From Calliopsis andreniformis (lineage: Eukaryota > Arthropoda > Insecta > Hymenoptera > Andrenidae): a stretch of DNA of 64,000 bases. Within the stretch, counting starts at the first letter, position 1. Each line of letters opens with the position of its first letter. Below, piece after piece: positions 28,701-41,862 of the stretch. Location of the stretch: positions 1,364,001 to 1,428,000 of the forward strand of contig NW_027480438.1 of the NCBI RefSeq assembly GCF_051401765.1. The letters run 5' to 3'. The notes beneath the pieces are model-generated. The model was not told where the DNA came from. It ran no database searches and saw only the letters and a program-made list of their open reading frames with translations. Both the position numbers and the translations under genes were made by a program.

Positions 28701-29084
28701 TCCTCAATTCTCAATACTCAATCTTCAATCCTCAATCCTCTATCCTCAATCCTCAGTCCTCAATCCTCAATTCTCAATCCTGAATCCTCATTCCCCAACC
28801 CTCAATCCTCATTCTTCAAACCTCAATCCTCAAACCTCAGTCCTCATACTCAATTCTCAATTCTCAATTCTCAATCCTCAATCCTCAATCTTCAATCCTC
28901 AATAATCAATCTCCAATCCTCAATCCTCAATCCTCGATCCTCAATCCTCAGGCATCAATACTCAATCTTCAATACTCAATCCTCAATCCTCAATCCTCAA
29001 TCCTCAATCCTCAAACCTCAATCCTCAATCCTCAATATTCAATCATCAATACTCAATCTTCAATCCTCAATCCTCAATCCTCAA
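25782..29084 (+). repeat. 3,303-bp tandem duplication, unit 1
   Basis: The unit begins around CAATAGTCAATCTTC and ends where CTCAATAGTCAATC restarts near 29,085. It is followed directly by unit 2. Shared derived bases that are not in the parent block are G at 26,764 (A at 19,192), T at 27,667 (A at 20,095), A at 27,824 (C at 20,252) and G at 28,058 (A at 20,486). I noticed no difference between units 1 and 2 at the landmarks I compared. Confidence 0.87.
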
Positions 29085-32000
29085 TAGTCAATCTTCAATC
29101 ATCAATCCTCAATCCTCAATTCTCAGTCGTCAATCCTCAGCCATCATTCCTCAATCTTCAATACTCAATCGTCAATCCTTAGTCCTCAATCCTCAATCCT
29201 CAATCCTCGTTCCTCAAACCTCAATCCTCAACCCTCAGACTTCATCCTCAATCCTCAAACCTCAATCCTCAATCCTCAATATTCAATCATCAATACTCAA
29301 TCTTCAATCCTCAATCCTAAAACCTCAATCCTCAGTCCTCATTCTTCAATCCTAAATACCCAATCCTCAATCTTCAATCCTCAATCCTCAATTCTCAATT
29401 CTCAATCCTCAATCCTTAATCCTCAGACCTCAAACGTCAATATTCAACCCTCAGTCCTCGTCCTCAATCCACAACCCTCAATCCTCAATCCTCAATCCTC
29501 AATCTTCAACCCTGAATCCTCAATCCTCAATACTCAATCCTCAATCTTCAATCCTCAATACTCAATCTTCAATCCTCAATCCTCAATCCTCAATCCTCAA
29601 TATTCAATCATCAATACTCAATCTTCAATCCTCAATCCTCAATCCTCAATTCTCAATCCTGAATCCTCAATCCTCAATCCTCAATCCTCAATCCTCAATC
29701 CACAATCCTCAAGCTTCTATACTCAATATTCAATCTCCAATCCTAGATCCTCAATCCTCAATCTTCAATCCTCAATTCTCAATCTTCAATCCTCGATCCT
29801 CAATCATCAATCCTCAATCCTCAATCCTCAGGCATCAATACTCAACCTTCAATGCTCAATCCTCAATGCTCAATCCTCAATCCTCATTCCCCAACCCTCA
29901 GTCCTCATTCCTCAAACCTCAATCCTCAACCCTCAGTCCTCATACTCAATTCTCAATTCTCAATCCTCAATCCTCAATCCTCAATCTTCAATCCTCAATA
30001 GTCAATCTCCAATCCTCAATCCTCAATCCTCGATCCTCAATCCTCAGGCATCAATACTCAATCTTCGATACTCAATCCTCAATCCTCAATCCTCAATCCT
30101 CAATCCTCAATCCTAAAACCTCAATCCTCAATCCTCAATATTCAATCATCAATACTCAATCTTCGATCCTCAATCCTCAATCCTCAATCCTCAATCCTCA
30201 ATCCTCAATCCTCAATCCTCAATCCTCAATCCTCAATCCTCAATCCACAATCCTCAGCCTTCAATACTCAATAATCAATTTCCAATCCTAGATCCTCAAT
30301 CCTCAATCCTCAATCCTCAATCCTCAATCCTCATTCTTCAATCCTCAATATTCCATCATCAATACTCAATCTTCAATCCACAATCCTCAATCCTCAATCC
30401 TCAATCCTCAAACCTCAATCCTCAATCCTCAATATTCAATCATCAATACTCAATCTTCGATCCTCAATCCTCAATCCTCAATCCTCAATCCTCAATCCTC
30501 AATCCTCAATCCTCAATCCTCAATCCTGAATCCTCAATCCACAATCCTCAGCCTTCAATACTCAATAATCAATTTCCAATCCTAGATCCTCAATCCTCAA
30601 TCCTCAATCCTCAATCCTCAATCCTCATTCTTCAATCCTCAATATTCAATCATCAATACTCAATCCTAAAACCTCAATCCTCAATCCTCATTCTTCAATC
30701 CTAAATTCCCAATCCTCAATCTTCAATCCTCAATCCTCAATACTCAATTCTCAAACCTCAATCCTCAATCCTCAATATTCAATCATCAATACTCGATCTT
30801 CAATCCTCAATCCTCAATCCTCAATCCTCAATCCTCAATCCTCAATCCTCAATCCTCAATATTCAATCATCAATACTCAATCTTCAACCCTCAATCTTCA
30901 ATCCTCAATACTCAATCTTCAATCCTCAATCCTCAATCCTCAATCCTCAATCCTCAATCCTCAGGCATCTATACTCAATCTACAATATTCAATCCTCAAT
31001 CCTTAATCCTCAATCCACAATCCTCAACCTTCAATACTCAATACTCAATCTTCAATCCTGAATCCTCAATCCTCAATCCTCAATCCTCAATCCGCAATAT
31101 TCAGTCCTCAATACTAAATCTTCAATAATCAATCCTCAATCCTCAATTCTCAGTCGTCAATCCTCAGTCATCAATCCTCAATCTTCAATACTCAATCGTC
31201 AATCCTTAGTCCTCAATCCTCAATCCTCAATCCTCGTTCCTCAAACCTCAATCCTCAACCCTCAGTCTTCATCCTCAATCCTCAAACCTCAATACTCAAT
31301 CCTCAATATTCAATCATCAATACTCAATCTTCAATCCCCAATCCTCAAACCTCAATCCTCGATCCTCATTCTTCAATCCTAAATACCCAATCCTTAATCT
31401 GCAATCCTCAATCCTCAATCCTCAATTCTCAATCCTCAATCCTTAATCCTCAGACCTCAAACATCAATATTCAACCCTCAGTCCTCGTCCTCAATCCGCA
31501 ACACTCAATCCTCAGTCCTCAATATTCAATCATAAATATTCAATCTTCAATCCTCAATCCTCAATCCTCAATCCTCAATCCTCAATCCTCAATATTCAAC
31601 CCTGAATCCTCAATCCTCAATACTCAATCCTCAATCCTCAATCCTCAATCCTCATTCTTCAATCCTCAATACCCAATCCTCAATCTTCAATCCTCAATCC
31701 TCAATCCTCAATCCTAATTCCTCAATCCTCATTCTTCAATCCTAAATACCCAATCCTCAATTTCAATCCTCAATCCTCATTTCTCAATCCTCAATCCTCA
31801 ACCCTCAGCCCTCATCCTCCATCCTCAGTACTCAATCCTCTATCCTCAATCTTCAATCCTCAATACTCAATCTTCAATCCTCATTCCTCAATCGTCAATC
31901 CTCAATCCTCAATCTTCAATCCTCAATACTCAATCTGCAAACCTCAATCCTCAAACCTCAATCCTCAATCCTCATTCCTCAATCCTCAATACCCAATCCT

Positions 32001-32387
32001 CAATCCTCAATTCTCAATACTCAATCTTCAATCCTCAATCCTCTATCCTCAATCCTCAGTCCTCAATCCTCAATTCTCAATCCTGAATCCTCATTCCCCA
32101 ACCCTCAATCCTCATTCTTCAAACCTCAATCCTCAAACCTCAGTCCTCATACTCAATTCTCAATTCTCAATTCTCAATCCTCAATCCTCAATCTTCAATC
32201 CTCAATAATCAATCTCCAATCCTCAATCCTCAATCCTCGATCCTCAATCCTCAGGCATCAATACTCAATCTTCAATACTCAATCCTCAATCCTCAATCCT
32301 CAATCCTCAATCCTCAAACCTCAATCCTCAATCCTCAATATTCAATCATCAATACTCAATCTTCAATCCTCAATCCTCAATCCTCAA
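29085..32387 (+). repeat. 3,303-bp tandem duplication, unit 2
   Basis: Derived sites at 30,067, 30,970, 31,127 and 31,361 sit exactly 3,303 bp from those of unit 1. After about 32,388 the sequence continues as the parent block does after 21,512: the CGTCGAATC landmark at 32,613 pairs with 21,738 (offset 10,875 = 7,572 + 3,303). The length is 471 heptamers plus 6 bases, so the exchange did not keep heptamer register. Confidence 0.87.
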
Positions 32388-32921
32388 TCCTCAATCCTCA
32401 ATCCTCAATCCTCAATCCTCAATCTTCAATCCTCAATCCTCAATCCTCAATCCACAATCCTCAACCTTCAATACTCAATAATCAATCTCCAACCCTAGAT
32501 CCTCAATCCTCAATCCTCAATCCTCATTCCTCAATCCTCAATACCCAATCCTCAGTCTTCAATCCTCAAACATCAATCCTCAATTCTCAATCCTCAATCC
32601 TCAGTCCTCAGTCGTCGAATCTCAATCCCCGACGCTTAGCACGCATCCTCAATCCTCAGTCCTCAATCCTCAATCCTGAAACCTAAATCCTCTGCCTTCA
32701 GTCCTCGTCCTCAATCCTCAAACCTCAATCCCCAATCCTCAATATTCAATCAGCAATACTCAATCTTCAATCCTCAATCCTCAATCCTCAATCCTCAATC
32801 CTCAATCCTCAATCCTCAATATTCAATCATCAATACTCAATCTTCAACCCTCAATCTTCAATCCTCAATACTCAATCTTCCATCCTCAATCCTCAATCCT
32901 CAATCCTCAATCCTCAATCCT
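30255..32921 (+). repeat. 2,667-bp tandem triplication, unit 1
   Basis: The unit runs from CAGCCTTCAATACTC at 30,255 to the next one at 32,922. It overlaps the right part of the 3,303-bp unit 2, because the two amplifications are nested. Its length is exactly 381 heptamers. It carries A at 31,127 and G at 31,361. It includes the CGTCGAATC landmark at 32,613 and the shared variant CTCCAACCCTAGATC (about 32,487), which is CTCCAATCCTAGATC in the parent near 21,612. Confidence 0.88.
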
Positions 32922-35588
32922 CAGCCTTCAATACTCAATAATCAATTTCCAATCCTAGATCCTCAATCCTCAATCCTCAATCCTCAATCCTCAATCCTCA
33001 TTCTTCAATCCTCAATATTCCATCATCAATACTCAATCTTCAATCCACAATCCTCAATCCTCAATCCTCAATCCTCAAACCTCAATCCTCAATCCTCAAT
33101 ATTCAATCATCAATACTCAATCTTCGATCCTCAATCCTCAATCCTCAATCCTCAATCCTCAATCCTCAATCCTCAATCCTCAATCCTCAATCCTGAATCC
33201 TCAATCCACAATCCTCAGCCTTCAATACTCAATAATCAATTTCCAATCCTAGATCCTCAATCCTCAATCCTCAATCCTCAATCCTCAATCCTCATTCTTC
33301 AATCCTCAATATTCAATCATCAATACTCAATCCTAAAACCTCAATCCTCAATCCTCATTCTTCAATCCTAAATTCCCAATCCTCAATCTTCAATCCTCAA
33401 TCCTCAATACTCAATTCTCAAACCTCAATCCTCAATCCTCAATATTCAATCATCAATACTCGATCTTCAATCCTCAATCCTCAATCCTCAATCCTCAATC
33501 CTCAATCCTCAATCCTCAATCCTCAATATTCAATCATCAATACTCAATCTTCAACCCTCAATCTTCAATCCTCAATACTCAATCTTCAATCCTCAATCCT
33601 CAATCCTCAATCCTCAATCCTCAATCCTCAGGCATCTATACTCAATCTACAATATTCAATCCTCAATCCTTAATCCTCAATCCACAATCCTCAACCTTCA
33701 ATACTCAATACTCAATCTTCAATCCTGAATCCTCAATCCTCAATCCTCAATCCTCAATCCGCAATATTCAGTCCTCAATACTAAATCTTCAATCATCAAT
33801 CCTCAATCCTCAATTCTCAGTCGTCAATCCTCAGTCATCAATCCTCAATCTTCAATACTCAATCGTCAATCCTTAGTCCTCAATCCTCAATCCTCAATCC
33901 TCGTTCCTCAAACCTCAATCCTCAACCCTCAGTCTTCATCCTCAATCCTCAAACCTCAATACTCAATCCTCAATATTCAATCATCAATACTCAATCTTCA
34001 ATCCCCAATCCTCAAACCTCAATCCTCGATCCTCATTCTTCAATCCTAAATACCCAATCCTTAATCTGCAATCCTCAATCCTCAATCCTCAATTCTCAAT
34101 CCTCAATCCTTAATCCTCAGACCTCAAACATCAATATTCAACCCTCAGTCCTCGTCCTCAATCCGCAACACTCAATCCTCAGTCCTCAATATTCAATCAT
34201 AAATATTCAATCTTCAATCCTCAATCCTCAATCCTCAATCCTCAATCCTCAATCCTCAATATTCAACCCTGAATCCTCAATCCTCAATACTCAATCCTCA
34301 ATCCTCAATCCTCAATCCTCATTCTTCAATCCTCAATACCCAATCCTCAATCTTCAATCCTCAATCCTCAATCCTCAATCCTAATTCCTCAATCCTCATT
34401 CTTCAATCCTAAATACCCAATCCTCAATTTCAATCCTCAATCCTCATTTCTCAATCCTCAATCCTCAACCCTCAGCCCTCATCCTCCATCCTCAGTACTC
34501 AATCCTCTATCCTCAATCTTCAATCCTCAATACTCAATCTTCAATCCTCATTCCTCAATCGTCAATCCTCAATCCTCAATCTTCAATCCTCAATACTCAA
34601 TCTGCAAACCTCAATCCTCAAACCTCAATCCTCAATCCTCATTCCTCAATCCTCAATACCCAATCCTCAATCCTCAATTCTCAATACTCAATCTTCAATC
34701 CTCAATCCTCTATCCTCAATCCTCAGTCCTCAATCCTCAATTCTCAATCCTGAATCCTCATTCCCCAACCCTCAATCCTCATTCTTCAAACCTCAATCCT
34801 CAAACCTCAGTCCTCATACTCAATTCTCAATTCTCAATTCTCAATCCTCAATCCTCAATCTTCAATCCTCAATAATCAATCTCCAATCCTCAATCCTCAA
34901 TCCTCGATCCTCAATCCTCAGGCATCAATACTCAATCTTCAATACTCAATCCTCAATCCTCAATCCTCAATCCTCAATCCTCAAACCTCAATCCTCAATC
35001 CTCAATATTCAATCATCAATACTCAATCTTCAATCCTCAATCCTCAATCCTCAATCCTCAATCCTCAATCCTCAATCCTCAATCCTCAATCTTCAATCCT
35101 CAATCCTCAATCCTCAATCCACAATCCTCAACCTTCAATACTCAATAATCAATCTCCAACCCTAGATCCTCAATCCTCAATCCTCAATCCTCATTCCTCA
35201 ATCCTCAATACCCAATCCTCAGTCTTCAATCCTCAAACATCAATCCTCAATTCTCAATCCTCAATCCTCAGTCCTCAGTCGTCGAATCTCAATCCCCGAC
35301 GCTTAGCACGCATCCTCAATCCTCAGTCCTCAATCCTCAATCCTGAAACCTAAATCCTCTGCCTTCAGTCCTCGTCCTCAATCCTCAAACCTCAATCCCC
35401 AATCCTCAATATTCAATCAGCAATACTCAATCTTCAATCCTCAATCCTCAATCCTCAATCCTCAATCCTCAATCCTCAATCCTCAATATTCAATCATCAA
35501 TACTCAATCTTCAACCCTCAATCTTCAATCCTCAATACTCAATCTTCCATCCTCAATCCTCAATCCTCAATCCTCAATCCTCAATCCT
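32922..35588 (+). repeat. 2,667-bp tandem triplication, unit 2
   Basis: This starts at CAGCCTTCAATACTC (32,922) and matches units 1 and 3 throughout. Diagnostic bases are T at 33,637 (shared by all three), C at 33,794 (ancestral) and G at 34,028 (derived, shared with unit 1 only). Its landmark CGTCGAATC lies at 35,280, 2,667 bp from 32,613. Confidence 0.88.
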
Positions 35589-38255
35589 CAGCCTTCAATA
35601 CTCAATAATCAATTTCCAATCCTAGATCCTCAATCCTCAATCCTCAATCCTCAATCCTCAATCCTCATTCTTCAATCCTCAATATTCCATCATCAATACT
35701 CAATCTTCAATCCACAATCCTCAATCCTCAATCCTCAATCCTCAAACCTCAATCCTCAATCCTCAATATTCAATCATCAATACTCAATCTTCGATCCTCA
35801 ATCCTCAATCCTCAATCCTCAATCCTCAATCCTCAATCCTCAATCCTCAATCCTCAATCCTGAATCCTCAATCCACAATCCTCAGCCTTCAATACTCAAT
35901 AATCAATTTCCAATCCTAGATCCTCAATCCTCAATCCTCAATCCTCAATCCTCAATCCTCATTCTTCAATCCTCAATATTCAATCATCAATACTCAATCC
36001 TAAAACCTCAATCCTCAATCCTCATTCTTCAATCCTAAATTCCCAATCCTCAATCTTCAATCCTCAATCCTCAATACTCAATTCTCAAACCTCAATCCTC
36101 AATCCTCAATATTCAATCATCAATACTCGATCTTCAATCCTCAATCCTCAATCCTCAATCCTCAATCCTCAATCCTCAATCCTCAATCCTCAATATTCAA
36201 TCATCAATACTCAATCTTCAACCCACAATCTTCAATCCTCAATACTCAATCTTCAATCCTCAATCCTCAATCCTCAATCCTCAATCCTCAATCCTCAGGC
36301 ATCTATACTCAATCTACAATATTCAATCCTCAATCCTTAATCCTCAATCCACAATCCTCAACCTTCAATACTCAATACTCAATCTTCAATCCTGAATCCT
36401 CAATCCTCAATCCTCAATCCTCAATCCGCAATATTCAGTCCTCAATACTAAATCTTCAATCATCAATCCTCAATCCTCAATTCTCAGTCGTCAATCCTCA
36501 GTCATCAATCCTCAATCTTCAATACTCAATCGTCAATCCTTAGTCCTCAATCCTCAATCCTCAATCCTCGTTCCTCAAACCTCAATCCTCAACCCTCAGT
36601 CTTCATCCTCAATCCTCAAACCTCAATACTCAATCCTCAATATTCAATCATCAATACTCAATCTTCAATCCCCAATCCTCAAACCTCAATCCTCAATCCT
36701 CATTCTTCAATCCTAAATACCCAATCCTTAATCTGCAATCCTCAATCCTCAATCCTCAATTCTCAATCCTCAATCCTTAATCCTCAGACCTCAAACATCA
36801 ATATTCAACCCTCAGTCCTCGTCCTCAATCCGCAACACTCAATCCTCAGTCCTCAATATTCAATCATAAATATTCAATCTTCAATCCTCAATCCTCAATC
36901 CTCAATCCTCAATCCTCAATCCTCAATATTCAACCCTGAATCCTCAATCCTCAATACTCAATCCTCAATCGTCAATCCTCAATCCTCATTCTTCAATCCT
37001 CAATACCCAATCCTCAATCTTCAATCCTCAATCCTCAATCCTCAATCCTAATTCCTCAATCCTCATTCTTCAATCCTAAATACCCAATCCTCAATTTCAA
37101 TCCTCAATCCTCATTTCTCAATCCTCAATCCTCAACCCTCAGCCCTCATCCTCCATCCTCAGTACTCAATCCTCTATCCTCAATCTTCAATCCTCAATAC
37201 TCAATCTTCAATCCTCATTCCTCAATCGTCAATCCTCAATCCTCAATCTTCAATCCTCAATACTCAATCTGCAAACCTCAATCCTCAAACCTCAATCCTC
37301 AATCCTCATTCCTCAATCCTCAATACCCAATCCTCAATCCTCAATTCTCAATACTCAATCTTCAATCCTCAATCCTCTATCCTCAATCCTCAGTCCTCAA
37401 TCCTCAATTCTCAATCCTGAATCCTCATTCCCCAACCCTCAATCCTCATTCTTCAAACCTCAATCCTCAAACCTCAGTCCTCATACTCAATTCTCAATTC
37501 TCAATTCTCAATCCTCAATCCTCAATCTTCAATCCTCAATAATCAATCTCCAATCCTCAATCCTCAATCCTCGATCCTCAATCCTCAGGCATCAATACTC
37601 AATCTTCAATACTCAATCCTCAATCCTCAATCCTCAATCCTCAATCCTCAAACCTCAATCCTCAATCCTCAATATTCAATCATCAATACTCAATCTTCAA
37701 TCCTCAATCCTCAATCCTCAATCCTCAATCCTCAATCCTCAATCCTCAATCCTCAATCTTCAATCCTCAATCCTCAATCCTCAATCCACAATCCTCAACC
37801 TTCAATACTCAATAATCAATCTCCAACCCTAGATCCTCAATCCTCAATCCTCAATCCTCATTCCTCAATCCTCAATACCCAATCCTCAGTCTTCAATCCT
37901 CAAACATCAATCCTCAATTCTCAATCCTCAATCCTCAGTCCTCAGTCGTCGAATCTCAATCCCCGACGCTTAGCACGCATCCTCAATCCTCAGTCCTCAA
38001 TCCTCAATCCTGAAACCTAAATCCTCTGCCTTCAGTCCTCGTCCTCAATCCTCAAACCTCAATCCCCAATCCTCAATATTCAATCAGCAATACTCAATCT
38101 TCAATCCTCAATCCTCAATCCTCAATCCTCAATCCTCAATCCTCAATCCTCAATATTCAATCATCAATACTCAATCTTCAACCCTCAATCTTCAATCCTC
38201 AATACTCAATCTTCCATCCTCAATCCTCAATCCTCAATCCTCAATCCTCAATCCT
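35589..38255 (+). repeat. 2,667-bp tandem triplication, unit 3
   Basis: This starts at CAGCCTTCAATACTC (35,589). Diagnostic bases are T at 36,304 (shared), C at 36,461 (ancestral) and A at 36,695 (ancestral, whereas units 1 and 2 have G). Private changes are A at 36,225 (CAACCCACAATC) and G at 36,971 (CAATCGTC). The CGTCGAATC landmark is at 37,947. At its right end the array leaves the loop and resumes the parent order at CTTCCATCC...CAGGCAT...CAATCCGCCATCC (38,284, paired with 22,082). Confidence 0.87.
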
Positions 38256-41200
38256 CAGGCATCAATACTCAATCTACAATATTCAATCCGCCATCCTTAA
38301 TCCTCAATCCACAATCCTCAACCTTCAATACTCAATACTCAATCTTCAATCCTCAATCCTCAATCCTCAATCCTCAATCCTCAATCCTCAATCCGCAATA
38401 TTCAATCCGCAATACTCAATCTTCGATCATCAGTCCTCAATCCTCAATTCTCAGTCGTCAATCCTCAGTCATCAATCCTCAATCTTCAATACTCAATCGT
38501 CAATCCATAGTCCTCAATCCTCAATCGTCAATCCTCGTTCCTCAAACCTCAATCCTCAACCCTCAGTCTTCATCCTCAATCCTCAAACCTCAATCCTCAA
38601 TCCTCAATATTCAATCATCAATACTCAATCTTCAATCCCCAATCCTCAAACCTCAATCCTCAATCCTCACTCTTCAATCCTAAATACCCAATCCTTAATC
38701 TTCAATCCTTAATCCTCAATCCTCAATTCTCAATCCTCAATCCTTAATCCTCAGACCTCAAACATCAATATTCAACCCTCAGTCCTCGTCCTCAATCCAC
38801 AACCCTCAATCCTCAGTCCTCAATATTCAATCATAAATATTCAATCTTCAATCCTCAATCCTCAATCCTCAATCCTCAATCCTCATTCTTCATTCCTCAA
38901 TACCCAATCCTCAATCTTCAATCCTCAATCCTCAATCCTCAATCCTAATTCCTCAATCCTCATTCTTCAATCCTCAATACCCAATCCTCAATTTCAATCC
39001 TCAATCCTCAATCCTCATTTCTCAATCCTCAATCCTCAACCCTCAGCCCTCATCCTCCATCCTCAGTACTCAGTCCTCTTTCCTCAATCTTCAATCCTCA
39101 ATACTCAATCTTCAATCCTCATTCCTCAATCCTCAATCCTCAATCCTCAATCTTCAATCCTCAAACATCTATCCTCAATTCTCAATCCTCAATCCTCAGT
39201 CCTCAGTCGTCGAACATCAATCCCCGACCCTTAGCACTCATCCTCAATCCTCATCCCTCAATCCACAATCCTCAACCTTCAATACTCAATAATCAATCTC
39301 CAATCCTAGATCCTCAATCCTCAATCCTCAATCCTCATTCCTCAATCCTCAATACCCAATCCTCAATCTTCAATCCTCAAACATCAATCCTCAATTCTCA
39401 ATCCTCAATCCTCAGTCCTCAGTCGTCGAATCTCAATCCCCGACGCTTAGCACGCATCCTCAATCCTCAGTCCTCAATCCTCAATCCTCAAACCTAAATC
39501 CTCTACCGTCAGTCTTCGTCCTCAATCCTCAAACCTCAATCCCCAATCCTCAATATTCAATCAGCAATACTCAATCTTCAATCCTCAATCCTCAATCCTC
39601 AATCCTCAATCCTCAATCCTCAATCCTCAATATTCAATCATCAATACTCAATCTTCAACCCTCAATCTTCAATCCTCAATACTCAATCTTCCATCCTCTA
39701 TCCTCAATACTCAATCCTCAATCCTCAATCCTCAGGCATCAATACTGAATCTACAATATTCAATCCTCAATCCTTAATCCTCAATCCACAATCCTCAACA
39801 TTCAATACTCAATACTCAATCTTCAATCCTCAATCCTCAATCCTCAATCCTCAATCCTCAACCCTCAATCCGCAATATTCAATCCTCAATACTCAACCTT
39901 CAATCATCAATCCTCAATCCTCAATTCTCAGTCGTCAATCCTCAGTCATCAATCCTCAATCTTCAATACTCAATCGTCAATCCTTAGTCCTCAATCCTCA
40001 ATCCTCAATCCTCGTTCCTCAAACCTCAATCCTCAACCCTCAGTCTTCATCCTCAATCCTCAAACCTCAATCCTCAATCCTCAATATTCAATCATCAATA
40101 CTCACTCTTCAATCCCCAATCCTCAAACCTCAATCCTCAATCCTCATTCTTCAATCCTAAATACCCAATCCTTAATCTTCAATCCTTAATCCTCAATTCT
40201 CAATTCTCAATCCTCAATCCTTAATCCTCAGACCTCAAACATCAATATTCAACCCTCAGTCCTCGTCCTCAATCCACAACCCTCAATCCTCAGTCCTCAA
40301 TATTCAATCATAAATATTCAATCTTCAATCCTCAATCCTCAATCCTCAATCCTCAATCCTCAATCCTCAATCTTCAACCCTGAATCCTCAATCCTCAATA
40401 CTCAATCCTCCATCTTCAATCCTCAATACTCAATCTTCAATCCTCAATCCTCAATCGTCAATCCTCAATCCTCAATTTTCAATCCTCAACACTCAATCTT
40501 CAATCCTCAATCCTCAATCCTCAATCCTCAATCCTCATTCTTCAATCCTCAATACCCAATCCTCAATCTTCAATCCTCAATCCTCAATCCTCAATCCTAA
40601 TTCCTCAATCCTCATTCTTCAATCCTCAATACCCAATCCTCAATTTCAATCCTCAATCCTCAATCCTCATTTCTCAATCCTCAATCCTCAACCCTCAGCC
40701 CTCATCCTCCATCCTCAGTACTCAATCCTCTATCCTCAATCTTCAATCCTCAATACTCAATCTTCAATCCTCATTCCTCAATCCTCAATCCTCAATCCTC
40801 AATCTTCAATCCTCAAACATCTATCCTCAATTCTCAATCCTCAATCCTCAGTCCTCAGTCGTCGAACATCAATCCCCGACCCTTAGCACTCATCCTCAAT
40901 CCTCATCCCTCAATCCTCAATCCTCAAACCTAAATCCACTACCGTTAGTCCTCGTCCTCAATCCTCAAACCTCAATCCTCAATCCTCAATATTCAATCAT
41001 CAATTCTAAATCTTTAATCCTCAATCCTCAATCCTCAATCCTCAATCCTCAATCCTCAATCCTCAATCCTCAATATTCAATCATCAATACTCAATCTATA
41101 ACCCTCAATCTTCAATCCTCAATACTCAATCTTCAATCCTCAATCCTCAATATTCAATCCTCAATACTCAATCTTCAATCATCAATCCTCAATCCCCAAT

Positions 41201-41862
41201 TCTCAGTCGTCAATCCTCAGTCATCAATCCTCAATCTTCAATACTCAATCGTCAATCCTTAGTCCTCAATCCTCAATCCTCAATCCTCAATCCTCATTCC
41301 TCAATATTCAATCATCAATACTCAATCTTCAACCCTCAATCTTCAATCCTCAATACTCAATCTTCTATCCTGAATCCTCAATCCTCAATCCTCAATCCTC
41401 AATCCTCAGGCATCAATACTCAATCTACAATATTCAATCCTCAATCCTTAACCCTCAATCCACAATCCTCAAGCTTCAATACTCAATACTGAATCTTCAA
41501 TCCTCAATCCTCAATCCTCAATTCTCAATCCTCAATCCTCAATCTTCAATCCTCAATTCTCAATCTTCAATCCTCGATCCTCAATCCTCAATCCTCAATA
41601 TTCAATCATCAATACTCAATCTTCAACCCTCAATCTTCAATCCTCAATACTCAATCTTCAATCCTCAATCCTCAATCCTCAATCCTCAATCCTCAATCCT
41701 CAATCCTCAGGCATCAATACTCAATCTACAATATTCAATCCTCAGTCCTTAATCCTCAATCCACAATCCTCAACCTTCAATACTCAATACTCAATCTTCA
41801 ATCCTCAATCCTCAATCCTCAATCCTCAATCCTCAATCCTCAATCCTCAGGCATCAATACTC
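38256..41862 (+). repeat. Right part of the expanded unit, copy of 22,054-25,660
   Basis: The offset to the parent is 16,202 at CAATCCGCC (38,284 versus 22,082), at the three CGTCGA landmarks (39,208, 39,424, 40,860) and at the last CAGGCAT (41,848 versus 25,646). The rare variant CCACTACCGTTAG (about 40,936) occurs elsewhere only at about 24,734. Small differences such as CAATCTTTAATCC (about 41,010; CAATCTTCAATCC in the parent) show limited divergence. Confidence 0.85.

Larger units (their letters stand above)
25661..41862 (+). repeat. 7,572-bp higher-order unit, copy 2, expanded to 16,202 bp
   Basis: This has the same content and order as 18,089-25,660 but contains one extra 3,303-bp unit and two extra 2,667-bp units. 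The arithmetic closes: 7,572 + 3,303 + 2 x 2,667 - 7 = 16,202. The missing 7 bp are one heptamer in the run after CAGCAATACTC, where the distance to the next ATCAATACTC is 84 bp at 21,877 but 77 bp at 32,752 and 38,086. The block ends where the array goes on into CAATCTTCAATGCTC, an L1-type cassette. Confidence 0.87.

Noticed and set aside
3931..41480. AAGCTT and CCTAGG palindromes as functional sites
   Set aside because: They come from single substitutions in the heptamer and are carried along by block duplication. They are useful only as restriction landmarks.
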